Part shown: piece after piece, positions 35,201 to 46,860 of the stretch
Layout of the letters: every line of letters starts with the position of its first letter
How positions within the stretch are numbered: the stretch's first letter is position 1
NCBI GenBank assembly: GCA_013397115.1
Contig: VWZW01004616.1
Coordinates: 1 to 64,000, forward strand
Length of the DNA: 64,000 nucleotides
From: Edolisoma coerulescens
Lineage: Eukaryota > Chordata > Aves > Passeriformes > Campephagidae
Reading direction: 5' to 3'
Position numbers and translations under genes: made by a program
Notes under the pieces: model-generated
What the model was told of the DNA's origin: nothing
Database searches by the model: none
What the model saw: only the letters and a program-made list of their open reading frames with translations

Positions 35201-36980
35201 ATACAGTTGAGAAGGACACTGCCACTAAGAGAGGGTCGCTTCAGCTGTCAACTAAGACACTATGAAAGCAACTCAAACCAACAGTACTTTTCTTGTCATA
35301 CAGCTACTGACCAGCCTTCAGGCTGTGGCTTTGCAGGATTTCTTGTTGTTCATGGAGTCTTGTAATTAAGCCTAGGCTGGCTTCAAGGGCAGATGAGTAC
35401 CTTGCCATGTGGAAAAGCGTGTAACTGAACATGGGAGCATAAGGACAAAATGTAGCTATTTCTGAGGAATAAATGTTCTCATCAAATCCTGTGGAATAAG
35501 TCCCCTTTTCTGTTATAGGGTCCAATGGAAAGAGATAGACATGCCCTACTTAATTGGCATCTCCCTACCAGAAGTATTTCAGGAAGTCTCAAATGGCAGG
35601 GGGATGAGACTGGTAAGAAGGAAATAGAAGTAGCTCTCTCTCACAAGTCAGTTACTGAGTCTTAGGCCAGAGCCCAGGACATGGATCACGAACTGCAGGT
35701 TTTGGTAGCTGGAGATAGCTCCACTACTTAGTCATCTTGAAAGGCTCATAAAGAGAGGAAAACATCCAACCAAACAGTCATTGAGGGTATGTAGAGGTGG
35801 ATGGCGTGTTGTGTTGGTGGAGGAAATTATTACCAAAAAAAAATAATATCATCCTCTCACAGTCCATTTTGGTTGCAAAATCTATTTTTAAATTTTCATG
35901 TCTAGAAATACTTACTACTAGCAGATCCCCTCTGTGCCGATTATTCAGGCACTCTAAAAAAGCCTCCTTACTTCCATCTGCCTCTAATGACTACGCGCCA
36001 TCTGAAAGGGAGAAGAATGTCTCTTTTTACTATTGATCTCTTGTCTGTCTGAGTCTAGACATCATGAGGCTCCCAGGGTGGGCTCAGAGCCATGGGGTGA
36101 GGCTGAGCTGGGGCAGGGACACAGCAGGCAGGGCACACAGGCAGGAGGGCAGTCTGCCTGCCCCACAATACTGCTGGACAAGAGTCACTGGATCAGAACT
36201 TAAGGCAAAGGCAGAGTGAAAGGAAAATCACACAAAAGAAAATAACAAGAAAAAAAAAAGAGAAAAGGGGAAAATTAAATGTTTTATAAAGTTTTGTAAT
36301 TTTTTTACCAAGACAGTTCAGGGCATGATAAACAAAGGGCATCAGGATACACATTAGAAAAATCAAAAGACTGTTAACTTACTGAAATATTAATTTACTG
36401 TAGTAAGGGGAAAGCAATTCAGCTTAGTGACCAAAGAAAATTTTTGCTTAAACATTAGGAAAAAATATAGCCAGTAAGAATTTTGGTACTCATACTAAGG
36501 ATTAAAATGGTACCTAAAGACTTCAGTCATGTTAGGCCTTTGCTATGAGTAATGGTGTGTAGGCATATATGCCCATACAAGAATACCGTATAAAAACTGT
36601 CCTAAGAGAGGTTTTAATCCTTCAGTCATCTTAAATAGCTGAGTGTCTGAAGAACAAACAAGCACAATGGCCTCTACCCCTAGATACGTGTGTATAGTTA
36701 TCCCCACAGTGACATCTATTCAACAACTTTTTTCCATGGCTGACATTTGGGTACCATTAGGAACTTTAATGCCTCACACAGGGAGGTTCAGGGTCAATTG
36801 ATAAACCTGAACTGGGAAATGATGAATTTTCCTCTTGATCTGAGTTCACTGAAGAGGGTTCCCGGCTCAGGCTGAGGCTGTTCCCATAACTATAGACAAT
36901 TAAACTAAGTGAAATAAATTCCAGCCTTGAAATCTTTCTCCTGAAAGGCAGTCATGCTAGAAATGGGATTAGTGTTGTGA
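32254..36980. other. Unique non-coding DNA with a CpG-rich patch
   Basis: No gene seen. A moderately CpG-rich patch spans about 34375-34900, with a 119-codon minus frame (34363-34722) and a GTAAGT donor-like word at 34740-34745, but no exon could be confirmed. A G-rich block (36065-36175) with several GGG runs is followed by a purine-rich A tract (36225-36275). Both look like composition features. Confidence 0.55.
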
Positions 36981-36981
36981 T

Positions 36982-37029
36982 GAATCGAATCGAATCGAAT
37001 CAAATCGAATCAAATAGAATAGAATAGAA
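36982..37029. repeat. (GAATC)n pentamer satellite grading into (GAATA)n
   Basis: About nine to ten tandem five-base units: four GAATC, then mixed AAATC and GAATC, then AAATA and GAATA. Each variant differs by a single base, showing stepwise decay or spread of substitutions along the array. Confidence 0.95.
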
Positions 37030-39268
37030 ACCAAACCTTTAATATGCGAAATTTATGAGATTAAGACATTATTTTAGAAATTGTGCACTGCTTAAGTATA
37101 TTGTTCCCACAGTGCAGAAATCAAGGGAGCAGACTGGTAAAGAATACCGTATGGTAAAGTCTGTCTTAGTATCACTGTCATCTTTTCAGAGTAAAACGTG
37201 TCTTCAAGACAAGCAGTGTTTAGAAAGCAGCCATGTCACTTCCAAACATGCCTAACCATTTTCTGGGGCTTCTCGGATACTGTGTGTTGAAAGAAAGTGC
37301 TCTGTGTTGGAAGGCTGAAGATCTCAGACATACTTAATATAATAATTCTTTTGATTAATTTACTCAGGCTCGCTGTATTTTTAATTATTCTCGATGCATC
37401 TCTGAAAAGACATCTAAATCCCAAATCCATTTTTCTAGAAGAAGTGACTACCTAAAAGACTTGCACTGACACTTCGGAGTGTACCTGAAACAGAGAGGTC
37501 AGCAGAGCAAAGTGAGATTTCCTGGCAAAGATTTAAAAGGAGGTGATGGAGGAATATAACATTTTATATCAGTTTTAGTATTGTTCTTTATGCAGTTCCA
37601 GCTTTAGCCATCCTCCCACAAACTTGCCAGACTAAACAGCTGCTTCTACTCGCTTTCAGTGAATGTGATATTCAAAGCATGGTGGAAATTAAACCATACA
37701 ATCATCACAAACGAGACCAGTTTGTTAACCAAAAGTCTAGAGTGTCAAACAGAGCAGTAAAAGAGTAAATATGATATTGTGACCTCTGGTTCCACTGGTA
37801 TTTCCTAGAGATTTAGCTAAATGATACCTTAAAAACATCCTATCACACAGAGACTATCATCCCTTGGCCTCTCCTTTCCTTTAGCTGATAGCATTCTGAA
37901 TCACTTCATGTGAAATTCATTGACTAAGTAACAAACTTCATCAACATGGATCTCAACTGCTTTGTCACAGTGCTGCGTCTTTAGCAACTTGCCATAGCAT
38001 CTACCAGGTAGCAGGAGATCTGTAAAGCACTGCAGTGGGACAGGGTAGTCACAGCATCTCTTGGTTGCCCTGGGCTGGGCAAGCAGTGAATAAGCAGCAT
38101 AATACCAAATGTGGGTGTCACTAGATAAAGTATGTCAACATAACTACAGTCTAAATATTTTAAGCCTAAAGCAGCTTAAGTCCCTAACTGCCTCCACAGA
38201 CACACAAATCCGTCATTAAAATCTGAAAAACCCTAGCTCTGCTGTTGGTTAAGTCTGGAGTTGCTTAAATTCTTTATGATACTTGTGTTCCTCATGGGGC
38301 ATGAGCTGAAATACCCGGGGGGGAGGTTAGGGGCGGGGGTGTAGCACGGTGGCAGTAGGACGAGCTCCTGGGAAGGGGTAGAGACTGAGGCAGCTTAAGG
38401 AGCAAGTCTCGCTTTCCTCTGTGACTTTTCCAGCCAATTAATTAAGCTCTGCTTCTTTGCTGTCCCCTGTGTCTTTACCTCCCTGGTTGCTGCACTGGAA
38501 GAAGAAGCGGGAAGTAACTTTAATCGGCTTTTCAGTGTCCTCTCCCTTTCTGTCCTTCCAACTACATCCCCACTCAGTGCTCCCCGTATCTTTGGAGCTG
38601 GCTTTCGTAGCTGAATCAACAAGAATTGCAAGCACCTCCTTACTGACATCCACCCAGCTGGCTGCAGTGTTTGTGGTTGTCTTTTTTCCTCTGTGCATTC
38701 AGCATACATCGGTTTAACAAAACTCATGGTGCGCAATTAAACCTACAATTTTTCTTGCTCTCCAGGAGGCTGTTTTTGTGCTTCATTTTGTTCTCCACAT
38801 CCCTATTCCTGAGCCAGTAAAGGCTGAAGCTTTTCATCACAGTTTGCTTTTAAGGAGCTCATCCTCAAATTGACTACATTCCATCTAGCATTAATTTAAC
38901 GTTTAACTCATTGAAAAAACCTGTTACAAAAAAGGCTGCAGGGGGAATACACATTAAAGCACTAATAATGAAAATTTCTTTTTTAAACTGGGATACCTGC
39001 GAACAAGCCCACAGAGTCAACAAGAAACAGAAGGCCACGTGCCAGGTCCACTGCAGGATATCAGTGGCTGTGTCCCCAAAAGTGCCTTCTAGGCTGACCC
39101 TGTGCCCTTGGATCCTGTGTCCCCTGGCAGCTGGAGTGCAGGAACAGCAGGGCCCCTCAGGGTCCCTGGCTGCTGCCTCCCCGCCACCCGTGAGGCACGC
39201 ACCCGGGTGTAGCAGGCCAGGGGGGTTTGATGAGACTCTGAAGAGCCCTCGGGAGCTTTGCCTTATGT
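37030..39268. other. Non-coding DNA with CpG/G-rich patch
   Basis: No gene supported. From about 38310 to 38600 there are more CpG sites than in the surroundings, a G-quadruplex motif and overlapping minus-strand frames of 113 codons (38736-38395) and 86 codons. From 39080 to 39266 a second GC-rich block leads straight into a poly(A) tract. No known protein was recognised in either. Confidence 0.5.
38317..38339 (+). other. G-quadruplex-forming motif
   Basis: Runs of 7, 4 and 5 G (38317-38323, 38330-38333, 38335-38339) with short loops satisfy a four-run G3+ pattern when the seven-G run is split. Formation in the cell is inference. Confidence 0.6.
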
Positions 39269-39310
39269 AAAAAAAAAAAAAAAAAAAAAAAAAAAGAGAG
39301 AGAGAGAGAA
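39269..39310 (+). repeat. 27-A tract followed by (AG)n
   Basis: Twenty-seven consecutive A (39269-39295) pass into about seven AG units. A pure A tract this long may be the tail of a retrotransposed copy, since a GC-rich block lies directly upstream and an open frame of 119 codons (38911-39270) reaches its first bases. No flanking target duplication was seen, so a simple A-rich microsatellite is equally likely. Confidence 0.9.
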
Positions 39311-42300
39311 ATAAATAGAGATAGGGGGTTGGAGTCCCTAATCAGCAATGATTGCTTCCTGTGCAGAAGTCAGCTGTTTCCATACAATAGCCAAGCTGTT
39401 CAGGCTCCAGGCGCCATCCCAAGGTCATCACTTCTCTATTGTTGTTCCCCACCCCCATGGAAAATTCCTGTGCTCATTTATGTATCTAAGCATGTTTGGT
39501 TTGGGGTTTTTTTGTTGTTGTTGTTGGTTTTTGGTTTGGGTTTGGTTTTTTTTAGCTTGGAAAACTCACTCCTGCCTCTCGTGGTTGTGAAGGGGTTCAG
39601 CACTTGGCACTGACCTGAACTTGGCTTTTCAGAGCTTTTCATTTGTTCTGCATCAACACAGCCTGATGTGCCTCTTGTCTCAACAATTTTTAAAGGTTTT
39701 CAAGCAAAATACTTATCTACACTGAGTTCTGTGGAAGATGTAAATCCCATTCAAATCTGACATATTTTTTCCAGCTTGCTTTTCTAGGAATTCCTGTGTG
39801 TCATTGCCCTCTGAGACAGTGAGGAATGAGGCCATGTAAGTTATTAGATATTGTTCCCTTATAAAATATTTATTTCCTTACACACATAAACCTCTTGCTC
39901 TTTTACATCTACCTAGTGGAAACCCTGTGGAAGGAAGTATTTCATCCTAAGAAGCCATCAAGATATCATTGCAATGGTTCATTTCGAGACCTGCTGAACA
40001 AAATTCTACACCCTTCAGAAGTCCTGTAGAAAAATATTCATTTTGAGCAGCTTCTCTGATTTCTCAGAATTCTCCCAAATCTCCGTCATTCGGCCAGAGC
40101 TGATCCTGGGCAACACTAACCAACTTCTTGAAAACCACTGCCTGTTATGTGTTGCTGCTGACATTAATTAGATACAGCAAATTTAGCTCTTTGCAAATTT
40201 GATACTGTATAGTCCGGTCTGCAGCTTTCAGAAGCATTGACTAAATGACTGAAAATTTCTCTAAGAGTGTGTAGTTTACTAAGCAGAACTAGAAAAAAAT
40301 TGTGGATTTCAGGAAGGGCCTATTTGCTCGCACCCTGTGCTGCGCAGGAGTGCCAAATGGAAACAGTTTATTGCCATACCTACGGCAGGATCTCTGCCTG
40401 ATATTGGCTTCTCAGGAAGTTGAGTGTTGATTGTGGTCTCATGACATCATCTCTGGTGTCACTTACTGCTAATAAAACAATTGTGCTACTCTGTGGCTTG
40501 CACGAAATTTAGGACAACTCAGTGTTTTAGCATGCAACAATTGATGGAGACCAAGTCAGACAAAAACCTCTGTGTTTAGTTATGAAAAATGTTTTTTCCT
40601 GATCTATCCTTTTTTTTTTTACTTTTTCCCAAATGAACATGTATTGATTGTCCCTACTGCTTGCTGAAGCAAGCAAGTCTGAGCCACAGCAGGGCACCCC
40701 ACTGTGTCTGGGTTTGGGGGTGGGGGCATTTGCTTGGATATGCAGACTGCTTTCATCCTGTAGGCTATTAGTGATTGTAATGCACCCTTTAATTTCTCTC
40801 TGGATGATTTCTTGCAGTTTGTGCTTCTCAAGTCCCCTCAGGAGCTCAGAAATCTGCTGCTCAGCTGCCAGCCAAGTTCATGAATATTTGTGCCTCTCAG
40901 ACTCCTCTTCAACAGAGTATAGCCAGACAGGCTTCACAGTTCTGCTGGGAACAATTGCTGTTAAAACACTTCTGTTTGAAGACTTCTTCCCAGTTCTATG
41001 GGCTCTGATTATGTCTTTTCCAGTACATTATTGGAATGTAATGGTTTCTTTGGGGCCATTTCTAGCTCTTGAATAGATTATCATGCTATCATTAGGCAAG
41101 ACACCACAAAACCCCTCTTTGATGACTGTGTCACTGTGTCCTGAGTTACTGTTAAATGTGAAACCTGTGTAGTACACATAGAACACAAAGTAAGTTACAA
41201 GATTTTTAGCTTCTGTGAATAGATTTCTGTACTACTTGAGGTTATTTAAAATAGAGTGTTTTGGTTGTAAACCATTGCTTTGTCATGTTAGCACAGATTC
41301 AAAATGACAAGTAGAAACTTACGCACAAAAGGCTGCAGAGATTTACATATGGCATCTGTACAAAGCCCTCTTACCCTTTCTCTGATGACTGTCACTGATA
41401 TTAAGTGTCCATAGGATTGTACTCCTACTACATACAGCTTTTTATTAAAGTCCCCTTTTCAGATTTCTCACAAAAATTCAGTTAGAAAAGGCTTTTCTTT
41501 CCCAAGGATGATTTTTCATGTCTAGCATTTAGTGCCATAGCACAATACCCAAGCCCTTTCTGCTAAATATGGTATTCTTTGCCACTACTGAGTGTCTACA
41601 TTCTTGAAGTTTACTTGTTGCGGTTTTCTAGAAACTGTCAAGTCCTCAGTTGCCCACAATAGGACTTACTACAAGTTTCTCTACAACCTCTACAGTAATG
41701 GCTCAGAGCACTACAATTCTTAACAGCACAGCCCTAGGGTTTCAGATAGCAATGACACAGCATTATGTCTGGCATTGATTCTTAATGGAAACAGTGAATG
41801 TACATACTTAAATACTTTAGTACAAAAACATTGTCAAATAATGTTTCAGAATTGTGAAAGAAAATGAGAAATTTCAGTGAGATGCATAAAGTATTCAAGG
41901 AAAGAGGATGTAATGGCAATAATTTGGAATGCATAGAAGATGAACTTAAATATGCAGTTTGCCCTCATATGTTGTTACATGCTGTAATAATATTTTCGAA
42001 ATGGATGAACAGATTGACTTCCTCACCTTTGCTGTGAGGGAGCAGCATCTGTGCTGCTATTTCCCAAATGGATTAATAGGTAATATTCTAATATTTTTAT
42101 GTGTTTATCTTCTCTTCCTAGGTCTCATTTATAACTTTGAAGAGGATGATTCCTTCCTGCCATGATCCATACCTAGTTTTTCAAAATCTTGCCGTTACTT
42201 ACATCCTAATGCTCAAAATTGCTGTTGTAAAGCTGAAGACTCTTGGAATAATGACTATGACACAACTTTTAAAAATCCCTCAAGTAGTTAATTATATTCC

Positions 42301-44369
42301 TGGAGAGCTAGAGTAATAAGAAGAGTACTCTGAGTTGTAATAAAAATGTAAGAAGATTTTTAGAAGGGCATAATTCACTTTTTAACTACAGTCTGGTTTG
42401 AATTATCAAAGGCACTAGAGAGAGAGAGGGAAGGGGAGCAAAAATGAGATAACTCACGTGAAGAAATAGCACAGGAAATATAAACCATATGTAAGCTAGG
42501 CTATGAAAATACATGGACATATTCACCTTCAAAAACCTTGTAAGCACAGTTCCACAGAGAGCAGAAATACCTGTAAGCAGCAGTTGGTCTGTTGGGGCCC
42601 AGCGCATGTGGCTTTCCCCCTCCGTGGCTGAGCCCAAGCCATGGCACTACCCCCACGCTGCTGGGGTAAGGTGGAAACTGGCCACAGGTGACTGAGGGTG
42701 ACGGTACCAGGACAGCCTGGCAGGTGGCCTCCAGGCAGGTTGCCCATGCCTAGGTGAAGCCACAGCACAGTATGGAATGTTTTCCACATGTGAGGAACTC
42801 AGCAGTTCTGGTGGGTGCAGGCGCTCTGCGGTGCACTGGGACTTTCCCATGCAGCATCTGCCACCACATGGGAACTGTGCACAGATGTTTCCCCCCATTG
42901 CCAGAGAGGATGAGATCTCACCTTGCAACAGGAAGCCGCACAGGACAGGTCTGTGCAAACACACAAGTCCTGTGGAATAGCTGGAGCCAGGTAGTGGCAC
43001 ATAAAACCCTGATACACATTTTAGCATTTAGCGTGTGGATGTACCCAGCTACAGCTGGACTTGTTGATACTTTTAACTAAAGGCTGTTATTTTTGAGTTT
43101 GTGGCAGCTGGGCACTCTTTGAGGAAGGAAAATAGAGCCAAGCTTACTGGTGATATGATTTTAGGCAGCAATTTCTGTGCTCCTGCTCTATTTTTTTGGC
43201 ATTCAAAAATAGCTATAGCATAGAAGAGTATTCTGGATGCTACTCTTTACCTTCTGCTTTCCAGGATCCCCAATGCATGGATGAGGTCCTGTTGACACTT
43301 TATACAAATCATGTTTTTTCTTCCTTGGCCTGTGACTCTCGTACAAAAGAAGCTTCTTTTATCACTACCTAAAAATAAAAAACACTAACAAAATGCCCTG
43401 ATCAAAGTAATTCATTCATCAGCAGACTGATTTTTGCATGCTGCTACTTTGTATGTGAGAACCATTACCCAAGGAGAGAGACCGTGAATAGACATAGTGT
43501 TTACATAGTACCAAAGTATAAGGTTGCTCCTTGTGATAAAACAGAACTGAACCCTCATGATACACTAACATGTGCGTGGTAGCCGATGACACATCACTCC
43601 TGCCTACATTAGCACAGCAAAGATGCTTTGTTCTCTGATGTCATGAGTTTCAAATCCCAGCTGGGGATTTACTGACTAAGCCACAGTGAGCTGCTGTGAC
43701 TTCCCTCCCAAAAGGAAAAGAGGAATAAAATAGAACAGCTTTCTGCTTTTGATTTTGCTTCAGAAATACTGCTAAGCACTAAGAGTTATTTCCCTGTTGG
43801 TACCAAAATATTACTACAGTTCTTGCTGACAAGACCTACATAGACCCATCAGTGGAGAAAAGGCTCATTAGCCACCTCAGGACAAGACATAATAGCAATT
43901 CCTCTGAACTCAGATATATAAATCAAAGATTAAATCCTCATTCAAATAAAATTCCTACCACAAATTGGAACTGGCAATTGCTCACTGTTTCTCTGTAGCA
44001 GGACACGTGTTCCCCTGCACAAATACAGACTGAACAATTCCAGTTTTACTGTCTGGTAGCCACTTCTTTAACTGTTGTTTCTTCAAGTTCTTGTCTTTAA
44101 GTAATGGCACAACATATCTTGTGCATGGAAGGTGTTAGAATATACAAACCTTGTACAGAGACTCACAGAGAAAACTATTTTTTCTGCCTTTTTCCCTGTG
44201 AGATGAGAGTAGTGCCAGTGTGTCACCAGAGCAGAGGCTAGTAAACCCTCTACAGGAGGTTCTTCATGCTGTGAACTAAAACAGTTGAGGACAGAGGCCT
44301 AGACTCTTGCTGTCACTTGTTGTGACATTTTTGAGTGATGATCTCAAAACATTATGTAATGGTTGGAGC
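39311..44369. other. Unique non-coding DNA
   Basis: No gene seen. A T/G-rich low-complexity run lies at 39493-39553. A 142-codon plus frame (40648-41076) and overlapping frames in a GC-richer block (42590-43000) show no domain. A MIR-like stretch near 43638-43712 was judged too weak to call. Confidence 0.55.
39493..39553 (+). repeat. T/G-rich low-complexity run
   Basis: About 60 bases made almost only of T and G, including four to five TTG units and several GGTTT words, ending before TTTTTTTTAGC. Confidence 0.85.
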
Positions 44370-44475
44370 ATTATCCTCACAGCATTCCTAGAAGGCAGGG
44401 ATTATTACTTCATTGTTAAAGTGGAAACTGAGTCACAGAGATGCTGTGACCTCTACATAGTCACAGAGGAAGGAG
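44370..44475 (-). mobile_element. MIR SINE relic
   Basis: The plus strand reads ATTATCCTCACAGCATTCC, AGGGATTATTACTTCATTG, AGTGGAAACTGAGTCACAGAG and then a GTGACC...TAGTCACAGAGG part. This is the reverse of the conserved MIR core and L2-like 3' end ('...cctcatctgtaaaatggggataataat...'). MIR is an ancient tRNA-derived SINE older than the split of mammals and birds, so recognisable copies in birds are rare and old. It has no coding capacity. Confidence 0.72.
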
Positions 44476-46548
44476 TCCAGAAGAGGAAAAAAGGTGTAAC
44501 CAGTGATGTAAATTCTTCATCTTTTCATTCCTTTCTCCCACTGCATGGTCTTGGGCACTTTCTATATATTAACATGCCACAGAAGTGCTTTAAAGTTTTG
44601 TTTGAGTATGGACAGCAGATGAAGATATCTGAATGGAAAGGATAACTCCTTATTGCTGCTGTCAAGAAGCATGGGCTGAAGTCACATGGCACCTGTGTCA
44701 GGCAGGGTTTGCAGAAGCCTGGCTTCCCAGAGGGGTGTCAGGAGATCGAGTGCCAGTCTGCCTTTTCCTCCTGCAGCAGCAGTCAGACTCACTCCACAAA
44801 AACAGTGTGAAGAAGGGAAAAGTGGGTGCTGGGGGGAGAAAACAGATTAAGCAGTCCCAGAGCATGAAAGTATTCAAAACTCATGACTCCTGTGTGCTGT
44901 CACATGTCTTTCCTCAGAGTGAGGGACAAGGAGGAGGCAAAAGGCTAAATCTCCATCCTGGTCCCCAGGAATGGAGAAGTCTGAAAAACTCTAAGGGAGG
45001 ATATGAAACAAGACTAGGTTTTGAAGTGGAAGGTTGACAAATTTGGGTGAAAATAAAGAGAGAAGGAGAGTGTGAGAGAACTAAGGAAAAATAATGAGAA
45101 AAAATTTAAAAATTAGTATAATTGATCTAATGAGTTACAAGTGTCCACTGGGTCAGCCAGAAAAAGTGAAAAGTAGAGTTGAAAAATATTTTCTCATTTT
45201 TTACTCTAGAACAAGCAATGAGAACTTATTTCTTCAGGGCACAAGAAGAAAGAAGTCTTTCACTGTTGCAGAGATGGTAGCACATCAGATGAGGGGGTTA
45301 TGGAAGTTCAAACACACGCAAAATTTGTCAGCTTCCTCACTGCCCATTTTGGAGCTAAGTGCACACCACACTAGATGTACACGCAGGGGTGTTGCAGGAA
45401 AAGTGCAATGGTTGTGTTTAAAATAGCACCAACCCTTCCTATCTTACCGGCACTGACTACAGGGACAGGCACACCCACTCAGGCCTGCTTTGTGCTTCAG
45501 ATATTTTATTGGTCTGACTATTTAGATTACAGATGGAATTTCTTTTTAACTGGAATTACCATGGGAGTAAAAGCCCTCAGGTAGAGGTCACTGTACAGGC
45601 TTATAAATATGACCATATTAATGGTCATTTAACATTCCTTTCAGTTTCCATATGGAATTAGGCAAAGCAGTATAAAATAATACTGTATTTCTAACCTATG
45701 CAAGTGCAGAGACTGCTGTATCATTTTAAGTTCACCAGGCAGCAGTTAGATTTTCTGGATTTATCACTATATATGGATGGAAATGGCTGTCTCACCTTCA
45801 CTAAAGCTAGGCTTGTTCACAGCAGCTGAGGGTATAAATTGTGTCTGACCATACTGTTCAATCCATGTCCAAAGCCAGCCTGTTGATTCCAGCCTGAACA
45901 TTTAATTTGACTATCCTCACTCTGGTGACTGTGGACTATCTCTAGATTATTCCTTTGGCAAAAAAAAAGTCAAAATTGATGATCCAATTGCAGTGAATTT
46001 AATTAAGTGACACCATTACCTAATAAAGGCCAGTCATTATTAATGTCATCGTTGCTGTCTCAAAAGAGACCTTTGTAAGACCTGTTGAGTGTTGCACACA
46101 CATTGCATGACCCTCGCAGACATGCTCTGGGCTGGGCTCTACCTGGCCTCACAACCCCGCTACAGGGGCAGCACGTCATACCTGGGCACAGCCTGCTCAA
46201 GGGATCTTTGTGGCAGGAGGAAGATGATGGCAGCTGAAAGACAGAGGCTTGGGCTCCTGCCTCAGGAAGGGAAGGAGAGGGGCAGTGCAGCACTGCAGGT
46301 AGGGGCTGCAGGGAGGGACCTGCTGCTGCTGGCACCAGTGCCAGTGCCAGCATGGGAGGCAGTGCTGGCCTCTTCTCTAGATTGTCCTGGCCCTTCTGAC
46401 ATTCCTTTCCCTCATTCCTAAAATGTAACCTCAGATCCCAAACACTCTCAGCCTTGCTTTCCAGGTGCCCTTTGCTAGAGGGCTGGGCCATTTGCTGACT
46501 CCCTGCTCTTCCCAGCTGAGGAGCAGCTCTGGTGGCTGCCGGCCACCT
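44476..46548. other. Unique non-coding DNA
   Basis: No gene seen. A purine-rich run lies at 45044-45112. From 46100 to 46540 the DNA is GC-richer and gives overlapping frames on both strands (143 codons minus, 110 plus) with no recognised domain. Confidence 0.55.
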
Positions 46549-46860
46549 GAATCATAGAATCACAGAATGGTTTGGGTTGTAAGAGACCCTAAAGATCATC
46601 TCATTCCAACTCCCAGTCATGGTGTCATGGTCAGTGACACCTTCCACTGGATCGGGTTGCCTAAAGCTTCCAGGACTGGGGCATCTAGAACTTCTCTGGG
46701 CAACCTGTTCCAGTGCCTCTCTACCCTTGCAGTAAAGAATTTTTTCCTAATATCTAATCTAAACCTACCCTCTTTCATTTTGAAGCCATTCTCTGCTGTT
46801 CTATCACTACACATTTTTGTTAAGAGTCCCTCTCCAGCTTTCTTGTAGCTCCTTTTAACT
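46549..46860 (-). mobile_element. CR1 LINE, 5'-truncated 3' end
   Basis: Starts GAATCATAGAATCACAGAAT, followed by GGTTTGGGTTG, CTCTGGGCAACCTGTTCCAG and AATTTTTTCCTAATATCTAA, the same subfamily type and nearly the same truncation point as the copy at 4738-5052. The minus strand holds a 114-codon frame (46961-46617) whose middle keeps the CR1 ORF2 C-terminal words RLDIRKKFFTARV and WNRLPREV before drifting out of frame. The start of that frame lies outside the element and is not real. Confidence 0.94.

Noticed and set aside
43638..43712. Possible third MIR relic, plus strand
   Set aside because: The words TTTCAAATCCCAGCT and GCTGTGACTT fit the MIR core order, but the match between them is poor and could be chance.
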